Below are positions 51,511 to 60,888 of a DNA stretch of 64,000 nucleotides, one piece after another. The first letter of the stretch is position 1. Each line of letters begins with the position of its first letter. Below the pieces are notes generated by a model. The model did not search any database. It was given only the letters and a program-made list of their open reading frames with translations, and had not been told where the DNA came from. Source of the DNA: Syntrophomonas sp. UBA5314 (GTDB lineage: Bacteria; Bacillota; Syntrophomonadia; Syntrophomonadales; Syntrophomonadaceae); the NCBI GenBank assembly GCA_002410325.1, contig DHRK01000064.1:14062-78061 (forward strand), given 5' to 3'. Position numbers and translations under genes: made by a program.

Positions 51511-52374
51511 TTGGATTTAAGCAGCCTATCCGGTATAGTAACCAGCCCCTGGAACATCATCCGCAGTACTATAGATATTGCCATAGTGGCCTATCTGTTC
51601 TACCGAATACTGGGATTAATCAAAGGAACACGAGCCGAGCAGCTCTTAAAAGGGCTGATTACTCTGCTGGTGTTTTCCATTCTGGCCAGCTTTTTCAACC
51701 TGGAGATGATCAACTGGTTGATGGATAAATTATGGATCGTTTTTGCGGTAACCCTGCCCATTGTTTTTCAACCCGAGCTGCGCCGTTTCTTGGAACAGTT
51801 GGGGCGGGGCAAGATATTCAGGCGGAATCAGAACCCCTTGCAGCTGGAGCATGAACACATGATTAGAGAAATAAGCGATGCGGTGGCGGCCATGTCGCGC
51901 AGCAAGACCGGCGCCCTTATAATCCTGACCCGGGAGACCGGAATCAATGAGTATTTGGAGAGCGGCACCGCCATGGATGCGGTTTTGTCTGCCAGCCTGC
52001 TGGTAAACCTTTTTGTGCCGGACACGCCCCTGCATGACGGGGCGGTAGTTATATCCAACCATAGAATTGATCGGGCCGCCTGTTTCCTGCCCTTGAGCGA
52101 CAACCTGAAACTGGATCGGGAGCTGGGCACCCGCCACCGGGCTGGAATAGGAATTACCGAGGTGTCAGACGCCCTGGCGATTATCGTTTCTGAAGAAACC
52201 GGAACTATTTCAGTAGCTCAGGATGGGCAGATCAAGCGCTCCTTAACTCCCGAGTACCTGATGGAACTGCTGGACCGGGAATTGAGCTACCCTGATTCAT
52301 GGAGTCAAAGCTGGCGAAGGAGGTGGTCAAATGAATCGGACGTCCCCCCGGAAGGAAAAGAGAATCGGGCTTAA
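51511..52374 (+). CDS. cdaA: Diadenylate cyclase
   Basis: 287-aa CdaA. Three N-terminal helices (to about residue 85) anchor the enzyme; the DAC domain has DTPLHDGAVVI (DGA motif) and LGTRHRAGIG (RHR motif), needed to make cyclic di-AMP from two ATP. TTG start behind GGAGGAG. It overlaps cdaR by 44 bases and heads the conserved cdaA-cdaR-glmM-glmS block that links c-di-AMP to peptidoglycan precursor supply. Confidence 0.96.
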   Translation: MDLSSLSGIVTSPWNIIRSTIDIAIVAYLFYRILGLIKGTRAEQLLKGLITLLVFSILASFFNLEMINWLMDKLWIVFAVTLPIVFQPELRRFLEQLGRGKIFRRNQNPLQLEHEHMIREISDAVAAMSRSKTGALIILTRETGINEYLESGTAMDAVLSASLLVNLFVPDTPLHDGAVVISNHRIDRAACFLPLSDNLKLDRELGTRHRAGIGITEVSDALAIIVSEETGTISVAQDGQIKRSLTPEYLMELLDRELSYPDSWSQSWRRRWSNESDVPPEGKENRA

Positions 52375-53260
52375 AATAATTTCCGTAGTATTAGCCATGC
52401 TACTCTGGTTCTACGTGATCAACAAGGCACCGGCCACCGGTCAGTCCAACAGCGTACAGGTCGAACTCAAGCAGATTCATTTGGCCGAGGGGCTTTCCTA
52501 CAATGGCCCGACCAAGGTTTCGGTCCGGGTCTGGGGCGCTTCCCCCGACAAAGAAAGCATAGCGGCATACGTGGATCTGGCCAACCTGGGCCCGGGCACC
52601 TCAGAGGTGCCGGTCACTGTGGAGCCGATCAAGGGCGCCCTGCTCACCATGGTAGAGCCCAAGCAGGTAAAGGTCGAACTATACCAGCTAAACCAGCACA
52701 TATTTGGTATTAACTCAGAAGTGAGCAAGAGTCCTCCCGCTGGCTATCAATTGATGAATCTGGCCATGATTCCCGACAAATGTGTCATAAAGGGGCAGGA
52801 AAGCGACGTGGGGCGAGTTTCCCGGGTGGTTTGCCCGGTTGATTTGAGTTCCCTAAAAGAGACTACCTCGCTAAAAGGAATTCTGGTAGCCCGGGACAGC
52901 AAAGGCAACCAAGTTCAGGGAATTACCATAGTGCCCGAGACGGTTAGCGTGTATGCCATAGTGGTGCAAAAGGAAACCAGCAAAAAGATTCCGGTCAAGG
53001 TAACCGTAGGTACAGCTCCAGCCAGTCCCTACCAGGCCGGTAAAATCCAGGTGGTTCCTGAAACGATAACGGTCTATGGACCGGAGGCGACCCTGGCTGA
53101 ATTGAAGGAAATTGCCGTTAAACCTTTGGACCTGGCCGGTAAAAACGCTTCATTCACCCAGGAGGTGGAGTTGGTGGCACCCCAGGGAGTCAAGGTTTAT
53201 CCGGCCAAAGTTATGTTAAATATAGAAATAACCAAGCCGGCCGGTAAAGAAGGTGTATGA
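52331..53260 (+). CDS. cdaR: CdaA regulatory protein, YbbR repeats
   Basis: 309 aa. An N-terminal membrane helix (IISVVLAMLLWFYVINKAP, near 12-30) is followed by YbbR repeats outside the membrane, each with a V-x-V-x-P-E/x-V-x-V pattern, e.g. VVPETITVYGPEATLAELK. CdaR modulates the cyclase in Bacillus and Listeria. ATG behind AAGGAGGTGG. It overlaps cdaA and touches the oxidoreductase gene that follows. Confidence 0.92.
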   Translation: MNRTSPRKEKRIGLKIISVVLAMLLWFYVINKAPATGQSNSVQVELKQIHLAEGLSYNGPTKVSVRVWGASPDKESIAAYVDLANLGPGTSEVPVTVEPIKGALLTMVEPKQVKVELYQLNQHIFGINSEVSKSPPAGYQLMNLAMIPDKCVIKGQESDVGRVSRVVCPVDLSSLKETTSLKGILVARDSKGNQVQGITIVPETVSVYAIVVQKETSKKIPVKVTVGTAPASPYQAGKIQVVPETITVYGPEATLAELKEIAVKPLDLAGKNASFTQEVELVAPQGVKVYPAKVMLNIEITKPAGKEGV

Positions 53261-54879
53261 TGAAAGTTCGAGTGCGGGATCTAAGACTCCCGCTGGACTA
53301 TGAGGAGGCCGATCTATGGCGGGAGGCCGCCCGGAGCCTCAGTATAAATGAAGCCAGCATCTTGAGTTTAACCCTGGCCCGGCAGGCGGTTGACGCCCGC
53401 CGCAGCCAGGTTTATTTCTCTATCACCCTGGATCTGGAACTGAAGGAAGGCACCGGGCTGGCTCCCGACGCCTTGAACGGGCCTCGGGCAGTTATATTAA
53501 AACCCCCCCAGGAGCCACCCCTGCTTAATGGAGCCGCCCCCCTGCCTTTTTCTCCCACTATTATCGGGGCCGGGCCGGCCGGGTTGTTTTGCGCCCTGCT
53601 TCTGGCCAGAAGAGGCTACCACCCGATCCTTTTTGAACGGGGCTATGACGTAGATAAAAGGGTGCAGGCGATGGAATCGTTCTGGAGCCGGGGACTGTTC
53701 GATCAAGACGGAAACGCTCAGTTCGGCGAGGGCGGCGCAGGGACCTTTTCCGACGGCAAACTGACCACCCGCATCGGCGACCACCGGGTGCGTTTAGTTC
53801 TGGAGGCATTCATAGAACACGGGGCCCACCCGCAAATAAGCTATCAGAAAAAACCCCATGTGGGAACTGATGTTATAAGGCGGGTGGTCAAAAGCATCCG
53901 CCAGGAGATCATCGACCGGGGGGGCCGGGTGTATTTTCAGAGCCGACTGTCGGACATTCATATTAACCAAACGTCTGTGGAAAGCATAACTATAAATGAC
54001 AAAGCGCGCGTTCCCTGTTCGGTACTGGTTCTGGCGGTAGGCAACAGCGCCCGCGACGTCTTTCGATTGTTGTCCGACCGGGGAGTGAGCCTTACCCCCA
54101 AGGCCTTTGCGGTGGGGGTTCGCATCGAACACCAGCAGAGCTTCATTGATCGGACCCAGTATGGGAATTTTGCCGGGCATCCCCGTTTAGGGGCGGCTGA
54201 CTATCATCTTACCTATCAAGACCGCCAGGCGGGCAGGTCATTTTACACCTTCTGTATGTGCCCCGGGGGCTACGTGATCGGCGCGGCTTCCGAAGCCGGT
54301 CAGATAGTGACCAACGGTATGAGCTACGCAGCTCGGGACAGCGGCCGGGCCAACAGCGCAATAGTGGTCACGGTTGGACCTGGTGATTGGGGTAACAGCG
54401 CCCTGGGCGGGGTGGAATTGCAGGAGAGGCTGGAAAGGCGCGCCTTCCAATTGGGAGGCGGCGACTACCGGGCCCCGGCCCAGTTGGTGCAAGATTTCCT
54501 TGAGCACCGCAGTAGTATATCTTTAAAAGGATCTCTGGCTACATTCAAACCGGGAGTGAACGCGGTCAACCTGTGGGAGCTGTTCCCCCCGGAGCTATGC
54601 CAGGTTATGGAAAGGGGTTTGCACAACTGGGAGAGAAAAATGCCCGGTTTTACCTCCGGGCCGGCTATCCTGACCGGGGTGGAAACCCGCACCTCCAGCC
54701 CTTTAAGGATAGCACGCGGAGATAACCTCAATTCAATAAGTCTGGATAATCTCTACCCCTGCGGTGAAGGTTCGGGCTATGCGGGCGGAATCGTCAGTTC
54801 GGCCGTGGACGGGTTGAGGGTAGCGGAAAAGATAATTTCAATTTATAATAAGCCAGATAAGGTATTTCATTTCGAATAA
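53257..54879 (+). CDS. FAD-dependent oxidoreductase (COG2509-like)
   Basis: 540 aa. A 95-residue N-terminal domain precedes the FAD fold IIGAGPAGLFCALLLARRG (residues ~105-123). The family block GNAQFGEGGAGTFSDGKL follows near 150, then KAFAVGVRIEHQQ and the C-terminal FAD contact PCGEGSGYAGGIVSSAVDG. The reaction is unknown. The start ATG overlaps the cdaR stop, so it is in the same operon; ATG 53260 is an equally placed alternative. Its presence between cdaR and glmM is not part of the standard block. Confidence 0.9.
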   Translation: MMKVRVRDLRLPLDYEEADLWREAARSLSINEASILSLTLARQAVDARRSQVYFSITLDLELKEGTGLAPDALNGPRAVILKPPQEPPLLNGAAPLPFSPTIIGAGPAGLFCALLLARRGYHPILFERGYDVDKRVQAMESFWSRGLFDQDGNAQFGEGGAGTFSDGKLTTRIGDHRVRLVLEAFIEHGAHPQISYQKKPHVGTDVIRRVVKSIRQEIIDRGGRVYFQSRLSDIHINQTSVESITINDKARVPCSVLVLAVGNSARDVFRLLSDRGVSLTPKAFAVGVRIEHQQSFIDRTQYGNFAGHPRLGAADYHLTYQDRQAGRSFYTFCMCPGGYVIGAASEAGQIVTNGMSYAARDSGRANSAIVVTVGPGDWGNSALGGVELQERLERRAFQLGGGDYRAPAQLVQDFLEHRSSISLKGSLATFKPGVNAVNLWELFPPELCQVMERGLHNWERKMPGFTSGPAILTGVETRTSSPLRIARGDNLNSISLDNLYPCGEGSGYAGGIVSSAVDGLRVAEKIISIYNKPDKVFHFE

Positions 54880-54943
54880 AATAGAATATAAACCTATTAT
54901 GGATATTTGTGGGGAGATTGATCTAACAGGAGGGGCAGGATAC

Positions 54944-56293
54944 GTGGGAACTTTGTTTGGAACCGACGGAGTAAGAGGCATTGCCAATTTGGAGTTGACA
55001 CCAGAGCTGGCTTTTGATTTGGGCCGGGCCGGTAGTTTTGTGTTGGCCGAACAGGATTCCAGTACCCGGCCGCGTATTTTAGTCGGAAAAGATACCAGAA
55101 TATCAGGGGATATGCTGGAGGCGGCTCTGACGGCCGGGATCTGCTCCACCGGGGCGGACGTATTGACCGTAGGAGTTATACCTACGCCGGCCGTGGCTTA
55201 CCTTACCGAGAAATACAACGCCTCCTGCGGGGTGGTTATTTCCGCATCCCACAACCCGGTATCCGACAATGGCATCAAGTTCTTCGGTTCCAGCGGCTAT
55301 AAGCTGCCTGACGAAGTGGAAGAAGAGATTGAGAGGCTGGTTTTAGCTGGGACCAGGAACCTCAGCCGCCCTTCCGGTGCTGATGTAGGGCAGGTCTACG
55401 ATGTCAAAGAAGCCCTTAACAATTACTTGAGCTATCTGGCCGCCTGCTACAGCCTGGATCAGGATTTACAGGGACTTACCGTGGTTATGGACTGCGCCAA
55501 CGGGGCCGCCTATAAAGCGGGACCAGAGCTATGGAACCGCCTGGGGGCCAGGGTGATACCCATCCACGACAGTCCCAACGGAGTAAATATAAATGAACGC
55601 TGCGGTTCCACCCACACCCAGGGCCTATGCCGGGTGGTGCTTGAAAACAAGGCTGATCTCGGTGTGGCCTTCGATGGCGATGCCGACCGCTGCATAATTA
55701 TCGATGAAAACGGCCAGGAGCTGGACGGCGACCACATTATGATGATGTGCGCCCTGGATCTGCACCGGCGCGGACAGCTGTATCCCCGCAGCATTGTGGC
55801 CACGGTTATGAGCAATATCGGGCTGGATATTGCCCTGCGCCGGGAAAACATAAGCATCCACAGCTGCAAAGTGGGGGACCGCTATGTTTTAGAGAAGATG
55901 GTTGAGACTACCTCCATCCTGGGAGGAGAGCAGTCCGGCCATATTATATTTTCCCGCTATGCCACCACCGGTGACGGATTGTTGAGCTCCATCAAAGTGG
56001 CCGAGGTAATGCGCCGCAACGGAATGAAACTATCCGAGTTGGCCAGGGAACTTGAAAAACAGCCCCAATTGCTGGTGAATGTTAAAATGGACAACAAAGA
56101 AGAGGTACTGAATCACCAGTTGGTTCAGGAAGCATTGCAAAGAGCCGAGCAAAGGCTCGGGGAATGGGGCAAACTGGTAGTGCGCCCATCCGGAACTGAA
56201 CCTCTGGTTCGTCTGATGGCCCAGGGGCCGGAACAGGGTTTGCTGGAGGAGGTGATTGATGATATCAAGAAAGCGATTGAATTAGCTCAATAA
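54944..56293 (+). CDS. glmM: Phosphoglucosamine mutase
   Basis: 449-aa enzyme converting glucosamine-6-P to glucosamine-1-P. GTG 54944, about ten bases after GGAGG, gives the family start MGTLFGTDGVRGIAN. Catalytic phosphoserine loop is VISASHNPVSDNG near 97, metal loop DGDADRC near 240, sugar loop GGEQSGH near 325 and phosphate loop RPSGTEPLVR near 410. An upstream in-frame ATG at 54899 would add 15 residues. Together with GlmS it feeds UDP-GlcNAc synthesis and its partner CdaA is known to bind GlmM in relatives. Confidence 0.96.
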   Translation: MGTLFGTDGVRGIANLELTPELAFDLGRAGSFVLAEQDSSTRPRILVGKDTRISGDMLEAALTAGICSTGADVLTVGVIPTPAVAYLTEKYNASCGVVISASHNPVSDNGIKFFGSSGYKLPDEVEEEIERLVLAGTRNLSRPSGADVGQVYDVKEALNNYLSYLAACYSLDQDLQGLTVVMDCANGAAYKAGPELWNRLGARVIPIHDSPNGVNINERCGSTHTQGLCRVVLENKADLGVAFDGDADRCIIIDENGQELDGDHIMMMCALDLHRRGQLYPRSIVATVMSNIGLDIALRRENISIHSCKVGDRYVLEKMVETTSILGGEQSGHIIFSRYATTGDGLLSSIKVAEVMRRNGMKLSELARELEKQPQLLVNVKMDNKEEVLNHQLVQEALQRAEQRLGEWGKLVVRPSGTEPLVRLMAQGPEQGLLEEVIDDIKKAIELAQ

Positions 56294-56329
56294 TAAATAC
56301 GCCTTGTTCTGTAAGCAGATAGCGGGCGG

Positions 56330-56500
56330 TAATAAGCGCCTGACCCGAATGACTGTTCCCATATGGGCAAACAGGCTTCGGGTGACGAGGAGGGGGTTTA
56401 TCGAACTTTCGGCGGGTGCCCCCCGGTGCATCCAGCACCGACAGCCAGGCTACAAAACCGGAAAGCAATTTCCGGGCCAAAAGGCCTCGCACTGGCAATA
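56330..56500 (+). promoter_or_regulatory. glmS ribozyme (glucosamine-6-phosphate self-cleaving riboswitch)
   Basis: The catalytic core GACGAGGAGGGGG at 56384 with TATCGAACTTTCGGCGG and TGCCCCCCGG matches the ribozyme consensus. P2 is ACCCGAA (56343) with TTCGGGT (56377), P4 GGTGC-TCCA-GCACC and P4.1-like GGAAA/TTTCC follow. The cleavage site should be between A56335 and G56336, before GCGCC. Binding glucosamine-6-P would cleave the mRNA and lower GlmS. No search was run; the assignment is by consensus and position before glmS. Confidence 0.93.
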
Positions 56501-56511
56501 GTACTTCCTTT

Positions 56512-56561
56512 AAGGTAAAGGAGTTGGCAGAAGGACTTGCCCCAAAAACTCCTTTGACCTT
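56512..56561 (+). other. Hairpin between ribozyme and glmS
   Basis: AAGGTAAAGGAGT at 56512-56524 and ACTCCTTTGACCTT at 56548-56561 are complementary apart from one bulge. The arm includes an AAAGGAG that is not the glmS binding site. It may insulate or tune expression of glmS. Confidence 0.5.
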
Positions 56562-56602
56562 ATATTGTTCTGTGCAAATTTTTAATGGGAGAGATAATAA
56601 CT

Positions 56603-58420
56603 ATGTGTGGAATTATGGGATATATAGGCAATGGCAACGCCGTGCCGGTAATTATAGACGGTCTGGCCAAACTGGAATACCGGGGATATGACTCGGCCGG
56701 AATAGCCGCCTTCCGCGGCGGTGCCCTGGAAGTAACCAAGAAAAAAGGACGTTTGAGCGACCTGGTGGAAGCCCTGGGCTCCTACCAGCCGAGCAGCGTC
56801 GCCATCGGGCACACCCGCTGGGCCACCCATGGAGTGCCCAGTGATCACAACGCCCATCCGCATTGCGACTGCAGCGGACGCATCGCCCTGGTGCATAATG
56901 GGATTATCGAAAACTATGCTTCTTTGCGAAAAGAACTGATTTTGGAGGGACATGATTTTATTTCCGAGACCGACACCGAGGTAATGGCTCATCTGGTGGA
57001 GAAATTCTATGACGGATCTCTGGAAAATGCGGTTCGCAAAGCCCTGTCCTGCGTACATGGTTCCTTTGCCGTTGTGGTGATGTCGAGCGACGAGCCGGAC
57101 AAAATCATAGCCGCCAAGAAAGACAGCCCGCTTATCGTGGGTCTGGGTGAGCAAGAAAACTATGTTGCATCCGATATTCCGGCCATTCTGGGCAAGACTA
57201 CCCGGGTTTACATCATGGAGGACAATGAGTTCGTTGTGATAACTCCAAATTCCGTTGACATCACTGATTTGCAGGGCAACCCGATCAGCAAGGAAGTGTT
57301 CCAGGTAACCTGGGATCCGGTGGCTGCCGAAAAGGGCGGTTTTGACCATTTTATGCTCAAGGAAATCCATGAGCAGCCCGAGGCCATCCGCAAGACTTTG
57401 ACCGGCCGCATCAAGGACGGCGTGGTGGATTTCTCCGATCTGGATTTTGACGATTATCTAAGAGATACTAACAAAATATTCATGGTGGCTTGTGGAACCG
57501 CTTATCATGCCGGAGTAGTAGGGCGCATGGCCATCGAGAAACTGGCCCGGATCCCGGTGGAAACCGACATAGCTTCTGAATTTCGGTACCGGCGAGTGCT
57601 TTGGAACCCCGGCGATCTCATGATAGTAGTCAGCCAATCGGGTGAGACGGCCGACACCCTGGCCGCCCTGCGGGAAGCCAAAAGAAACGGCATCAAGGTT
57701 CTGGCCGTTACCAACGTAGTCGGCAGCGCCGTGGCCCGCGAGGCCGACCGGGTCATCTTCACCCATGCCGGGCCGGAAATAGCGGTGGCTTCAACCAAGG
57801 CCTATTCCACTCAACTGGTTATAATGTACCTGTTGGGATTATACCTGGCCGGCCTGCGGGGCAGCTACGACCAGGCTAAATTGAGGGCTTTGACCAGTGA
57901 ATTGCTGTACATTGACACCATGGCCGAAGAGGTCTTGAAGGAACAGGAAAAGATCCGGGTTTTGGCTGAAAAATACCGGGATGTGCAGAGTACCTTCTTT
58001 CTGGGCCGGGGTTTGGACTGGGCAGTGGCCCTGGAAGGCGCCCTCAAGCTCAAGGAAATATCCTACGTCCACGCCGAAGCCTATGCGGCGGGTGAATTAA
58101 AGCACGGCCCCCTGGCCCTTATCCACGACGGGGTGCCGGTTCTGGCTTTAATCTCTCAGGATAAACTGGTTGACAAAGCCATGTCCAATATAAAGGAAGT
58201 AAAAGCCCGGGGGGCGGTGGTTGTGGCTATATGCAAGGAAAACCTGCAGGAAGACTGCCAGGAATGCGACGAGCAGATTCTTCTGCCCCGCATCAACCCC
58301 CTGCTGACCCCCATAGTGTCAGTCATACCCCTGCAGATATTCGCCTACTACATGGCGGTATTCCGGGGAGCCGACGTTGATAAGCCGAGGAACCTGGCCA
58401 AATCTGTTACAGTGGAGTAG
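56603..58420 (+). CDS. glmS: Glutamine-fructose-6-phosphate aminotransferase
   Basis: 605 aa; makes glucosamine-6-P, first step toward peptidoglycan. ATG 56603 puts the nucleophile Cys directly after Met (MCGIMGYIG). The glutaminase domain has GHTRWATHG and HNGIIENY; two SIS domains carry CGTAYHA, SQSGETADTLAA and VASTKAYSTQL, and the C-terminus ends DVDKPRNLAKSVTVE, the conserved tail over which Tn7-type TnsD proteins bind. GGGAGAGAT is upstream. Expression is under the ribozyme above; the transposon remnant follows directly. Confidence 0.97.
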   Translation: MCGIMGYIGNGNAVPVIIDGLAKLEYRGYDSAGIAAFRGGALEVTKKKGRLSDLVEALGSYQPSSVAIGHTRWATHGVPSDHNAHPHCDCSGRIALVHNGIIENYASLRKELILEGHDFISETDTEVMAHLVEKFYDGSLENAVRKALSCVHGSFAVVVMSSDEPDKIIAAKKDSPLIVGLGEQENYVASDIPAILGKTTRVYIMEDNEFVVITPNSVDITDLQGNPISKEVFQVTWDPVAAEKGGFDHFMLKEIHEQPEAIRKTLTGRIKDGVVDFSDLDFDDYLRDTNKIFMVACGTAYHAGVVGRMAIEKLARIPVETDIASEFRYRRVLWNPGDLMIVVSQSGETADTLAALREAKRNGIKVLAVTNVVGSAVAREADRVIFTHAGPEIAVASTKAYSTQLVIMYLLGLYLAGLRGSYDQAKLRALTSELLYIDTMAEEVLKEQEKIRVLAEKYRDVQSTFFLGRGLDWAVALEGALKLKEISYVHAEAYAAGELKHGPLALIHDGVPVLALISQDKLVDKAMSNIKEVKARGAVVVAICKENLQEDCQECDEQILLPRINPLLTPIVSVIPLQIFAYYMAVFRGADVDKPRNLAKSVTVE

Positions 58421-58479
58421 CGGCAGGTTTATTATTAGTTATATTGTTAACGGGTAATAGAGTTGCGTACTGGAATTAG

Positions 58480-58521
58480 AAAAGTATCCCTCCTAAATTT
58501 GTTACCAGGAGGGATACTTTT
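58480..58521. terminator. Strong bidirectional terminator after glmS
   Basis: AAAAGTATCCCTCCT at 58480-58494 and AGGAGGGATACTTTT at 58507-58521 are perfect 15-base complements with A/T tails on both sides, so it can end glmS and the minus-strand transposon transcript. Confidence 0.9.
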
Positions 58522-58527
58522 ACTTTA

Positions 58528-60420
58528 TTAAACAGCTGATGTTGTATTGTTTGGCATATTTTTCAATAAACGACTACCAGAGATAATATGTTTGGGGTTT
58601 GAAGCTAAATGTTTGTAAGCGAAACCGCATAAAGGACACTTAAAATGGCCAACTGGGTCTTGCTTTTTTCTATCCCAAAATACTCTTTCTATAGTATTTT
58701 GCCCATAATGCTTCTCGGACGAGTTTAGGCAGGGCCAGGGGCCTTTTCCAAATGGTGTCTTAAGGTCATTAGGTCTAAAAAAGGATTCTGCAGAAAAGCC
58801 TAGAAAACGCAGTGCTAATAAGTAATGTAGAGGTATTAGTAGGCAGCTTTGATTAAGTTGCGTAAGCTCATGTATCCATGAATCACATCGTCTGGTTTTT
58901 CTCAGGCTGCAACCGAGTTGATGCAGGATCTCATCTGAATAATATTCATTGAAAGCTGTGGTTAAAGGAAAATTGGTGAAATTCTTTACTATTTTAAGGT
59001 AATCTTTAAGATCATCTTTTAAGAGCAAATAATCACCTTGTGATATTGGATTGCGTAATAGCCAATGAGAATCAATGGCAATATCCAGAGCAATCTTTTG
59101 AGAATTATTAGTAGGTTCAATATACATAGCAGCTTTAAGAGGATGATGTTTCAAATAATTAGAAAGAGTAATCGCTATTTTATTTTTGCCGAATAAGGGG
59201 ATTCCAGTATCTTCTAAATATACACCATGAGAAACGCAGGTTAAAACTCCTGGAGGATGGTGTTTTCTATGCCAATAAGGTTCTCCAAAAAGACTTTTAT
59301 CTTCTTTGGCACATAAGCTGCAATACTTTAAGGATGAATTTTTTAATAAATGAAAGTTCCTTACTGAATAGCCTCTTGTAAAAGCAAAAGGTTTATAATA
59401 TGGAGTCTTGCTCATATTTTCGATTCCAACATAAAAACCAACGATTAAATGGCTAAATACATCGACTACAAGATAGACGATTGGCCGGCCAATTAAACGC
59501 AATCGATTGAAAACACTCACAAGATTTACATCGCCCATTGTAGCATCGATTTGAAATATTGAACCTGGACCGAATGAAATATCACTTGAACGACCCGACA
59601 GGGGACGGTACTTCAAGTTTGTTTTTCGTTCGCCTTCTCTTCTTAGGATACTTTCTTTATAATCCCTTTGCTTGTAGTACCAATATTTGAATTGATCATA
59701 TGAAGGGTATTTCTCTCCCAATTTAAGGACTACTTTATCCTGGGTGGTTGTTTTAATCATGTAAAACTGTTTGTTGGTTAAACGCCAGGCTTGTCTTAAA
59801 CTTTTTTTCTGGGTTTCAAAAAAAGTTCCGGCTCCTATAAATATTTTCGCTCTCATATCTTTATCGACATTGCATCCGATTGAATCTGGATTATTTTTTC
59901 CAAGAATGTTTTTTCTCCCAAGCTTATTACCAGTTGATTTTTTTTCTTCTCCGGGATTACCGCATTTATTATAATGCGGTAGTAAAGCGTTTATAACTTG
60001 TCCGCCTTGCCACCAGCGTCTTAGATTAGAGTAAATTGTTGCCTTGCGCCTACCGGTTGCTTTTGAAAGCTCGTCAATTAATTTGCCTCTAATATTAGGG
60101 TTAAATAAAACGGTTATGTCAATTACGAATAAGGGCTCTATCAAATTCCAGGCTTTATCACGCTTTTGCCGCCAAGTTTCGGGGATCTTATCTTCTTGAT
60201 AAATAACCGAAAACGGGTCTTGCGTTAATATTGTTGCGTTTTTATCATCAAAAGCATCGAAGATCTCTTGTGTAGACCTGCTTATTGGCAAGGCTGATGG
60301 GTCGGAAATGTCAATAGTAATTACTTCTGAACCTGTCGAATCAATCCAAAGAATACGTTCAATTCTAATTAATTGTTCTGGAAAGGCAAATCTAATTAAC
60401 ATATTTTTAGTTAAGTACAT
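58528..60420 (-). pseudogene. TnsB-TnsD chimera: transposase N-half fused in frame to TniQ-type targeting protein
   Basis: 630 codons without a stop, ATG behind AAAGGTGG. Residues 1-335 are TnsB: N-terminal DNA-binding domains, a helix-turn-helix near 118-138, and the start of the DDE core with D292 (FQIDATMGD) and D320 (VYLVVDVFSHLIVGF); the third acid, E, is missing. From about 338 it is TnsD/TniQ: KTPYYKPF, the zinc finger C367xxC370 ... C395xxH398 with YWHRKHHPPGVLTC, then helical repeats and a C-terminal CPLCGFAYKH near 600. The join suggests a deletion of about 3 kb. It cannot cut DNA as TnsB, but DNA binding by either half could persist. Confidence 0.8.
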
Positions 60421-60435
60421 AAGGCAACCACCTTT

Positions 60436-60612
60436 TTAAAAGGTAAAGGTCATTAATCTATCGGGGTTAATAGGAGTCATCATATCTGTTCGCCACTTCT
60501 TTGTTGCCAAAAGATCCAGTGCTAGATAGAGCAAGAGCCTACCCTCATTGTGGAGGGCAGGCTCTGTTCGGTTTACAGCCAGTGTATTCTGGCGCACAAG
60601 CACCTTAGATTC
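60436..60612 (-). pseudogene. C-terminal fragment of TnsA
   Basis: A 58-codon frame bounded upstream by TGA at 60613 ends with TAA at 60436, 16 bases before the chimera start. It contains LLLYLALDLLATKKWRTDM and MTPINPDRLMTF, matching the C-terminal TnsA domain, where this helix contacts TnsC. About 200 N-terminal residues with the endonuclease fold are gone. The tnsA-tnsB spacing is native, so the loss occurred upstream, at the junction with the LysM region. Confidence 0.6.
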
Positions 60613-60660
60613 TCAGCTTTCACCGGGTTTGTCCTTCGCTTATTGATTTGTTGTTTTTAT

Positions 60661-60888
60661 TTACTTCTTCGGCACTCGGAGTACATCACCGGGGAAGATG
60701 AGGGAGAATCGGCTTTTGTTGTTCAGCCGTTCCAACTCGGCCATTGTGCAGTTGAACTTACGGGCAATCGCCCAAAAGCTGTCGCCTCGCTGTACCGTAT
60801 AGGCGGAATCAGTCCGGTCTTTCGGCTCATCCGCGGCCACACCGTACTGGTCAAAGGGATATTTCAGTATTTTTTCGGCCAGTAGCAT
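60661..60888 (-). CDS. Small LysM-domain protein
   Basis: 75 aa. ATG at 60888 opens MLLAEKILKYPFDQYG; a LysM domain fills the C-terminus (YTVQRGDSFWAIARKFNCTM ... IFPGDVLRVPKK). No signal peptide is visible, so it may act inside the cell, for example at the forespore. It overlaps the end of the cysteine-rich gene by 25 bases in another frame, suggesting translational coupling. The region between its stop and tnsA is short. Confidence 0.65.
   Translation of the reverse strand: MLLAEKILKYPFDQYGVAADEPKDRTDSAYTVQRGDSFWAIARKFNCTMAELERLNNKSRFSLIFPGDVLRVPKK

Larger units (their letters stand above)
58445..60615 (-). mobile_element. Remnant of a Tn7-like transposon at the glmS attachment site
   Basis: Minus-strand tnsA, tnsB and tnsD sequences survive as fragments beside the 3' end of glmS. 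TGT at 58445 is 25 bases beyond the glmS stop, the distance expected for Tn7 insertion, and may be the transposon end; the right-hand limit is uncertain because tnsA breaks off near 60615 against the LysM gene. tnsC and parts of tnsB and tnsD are missing. Target-site duplication and TnsB-binding repeats were not identified. Confidence 0.75.

Noticed and set aside
60550..60885. 111-codon plus-strand ORF
   Set aside because: Antisense to the tnsA fragment and LysM gene, with no supporting signals.
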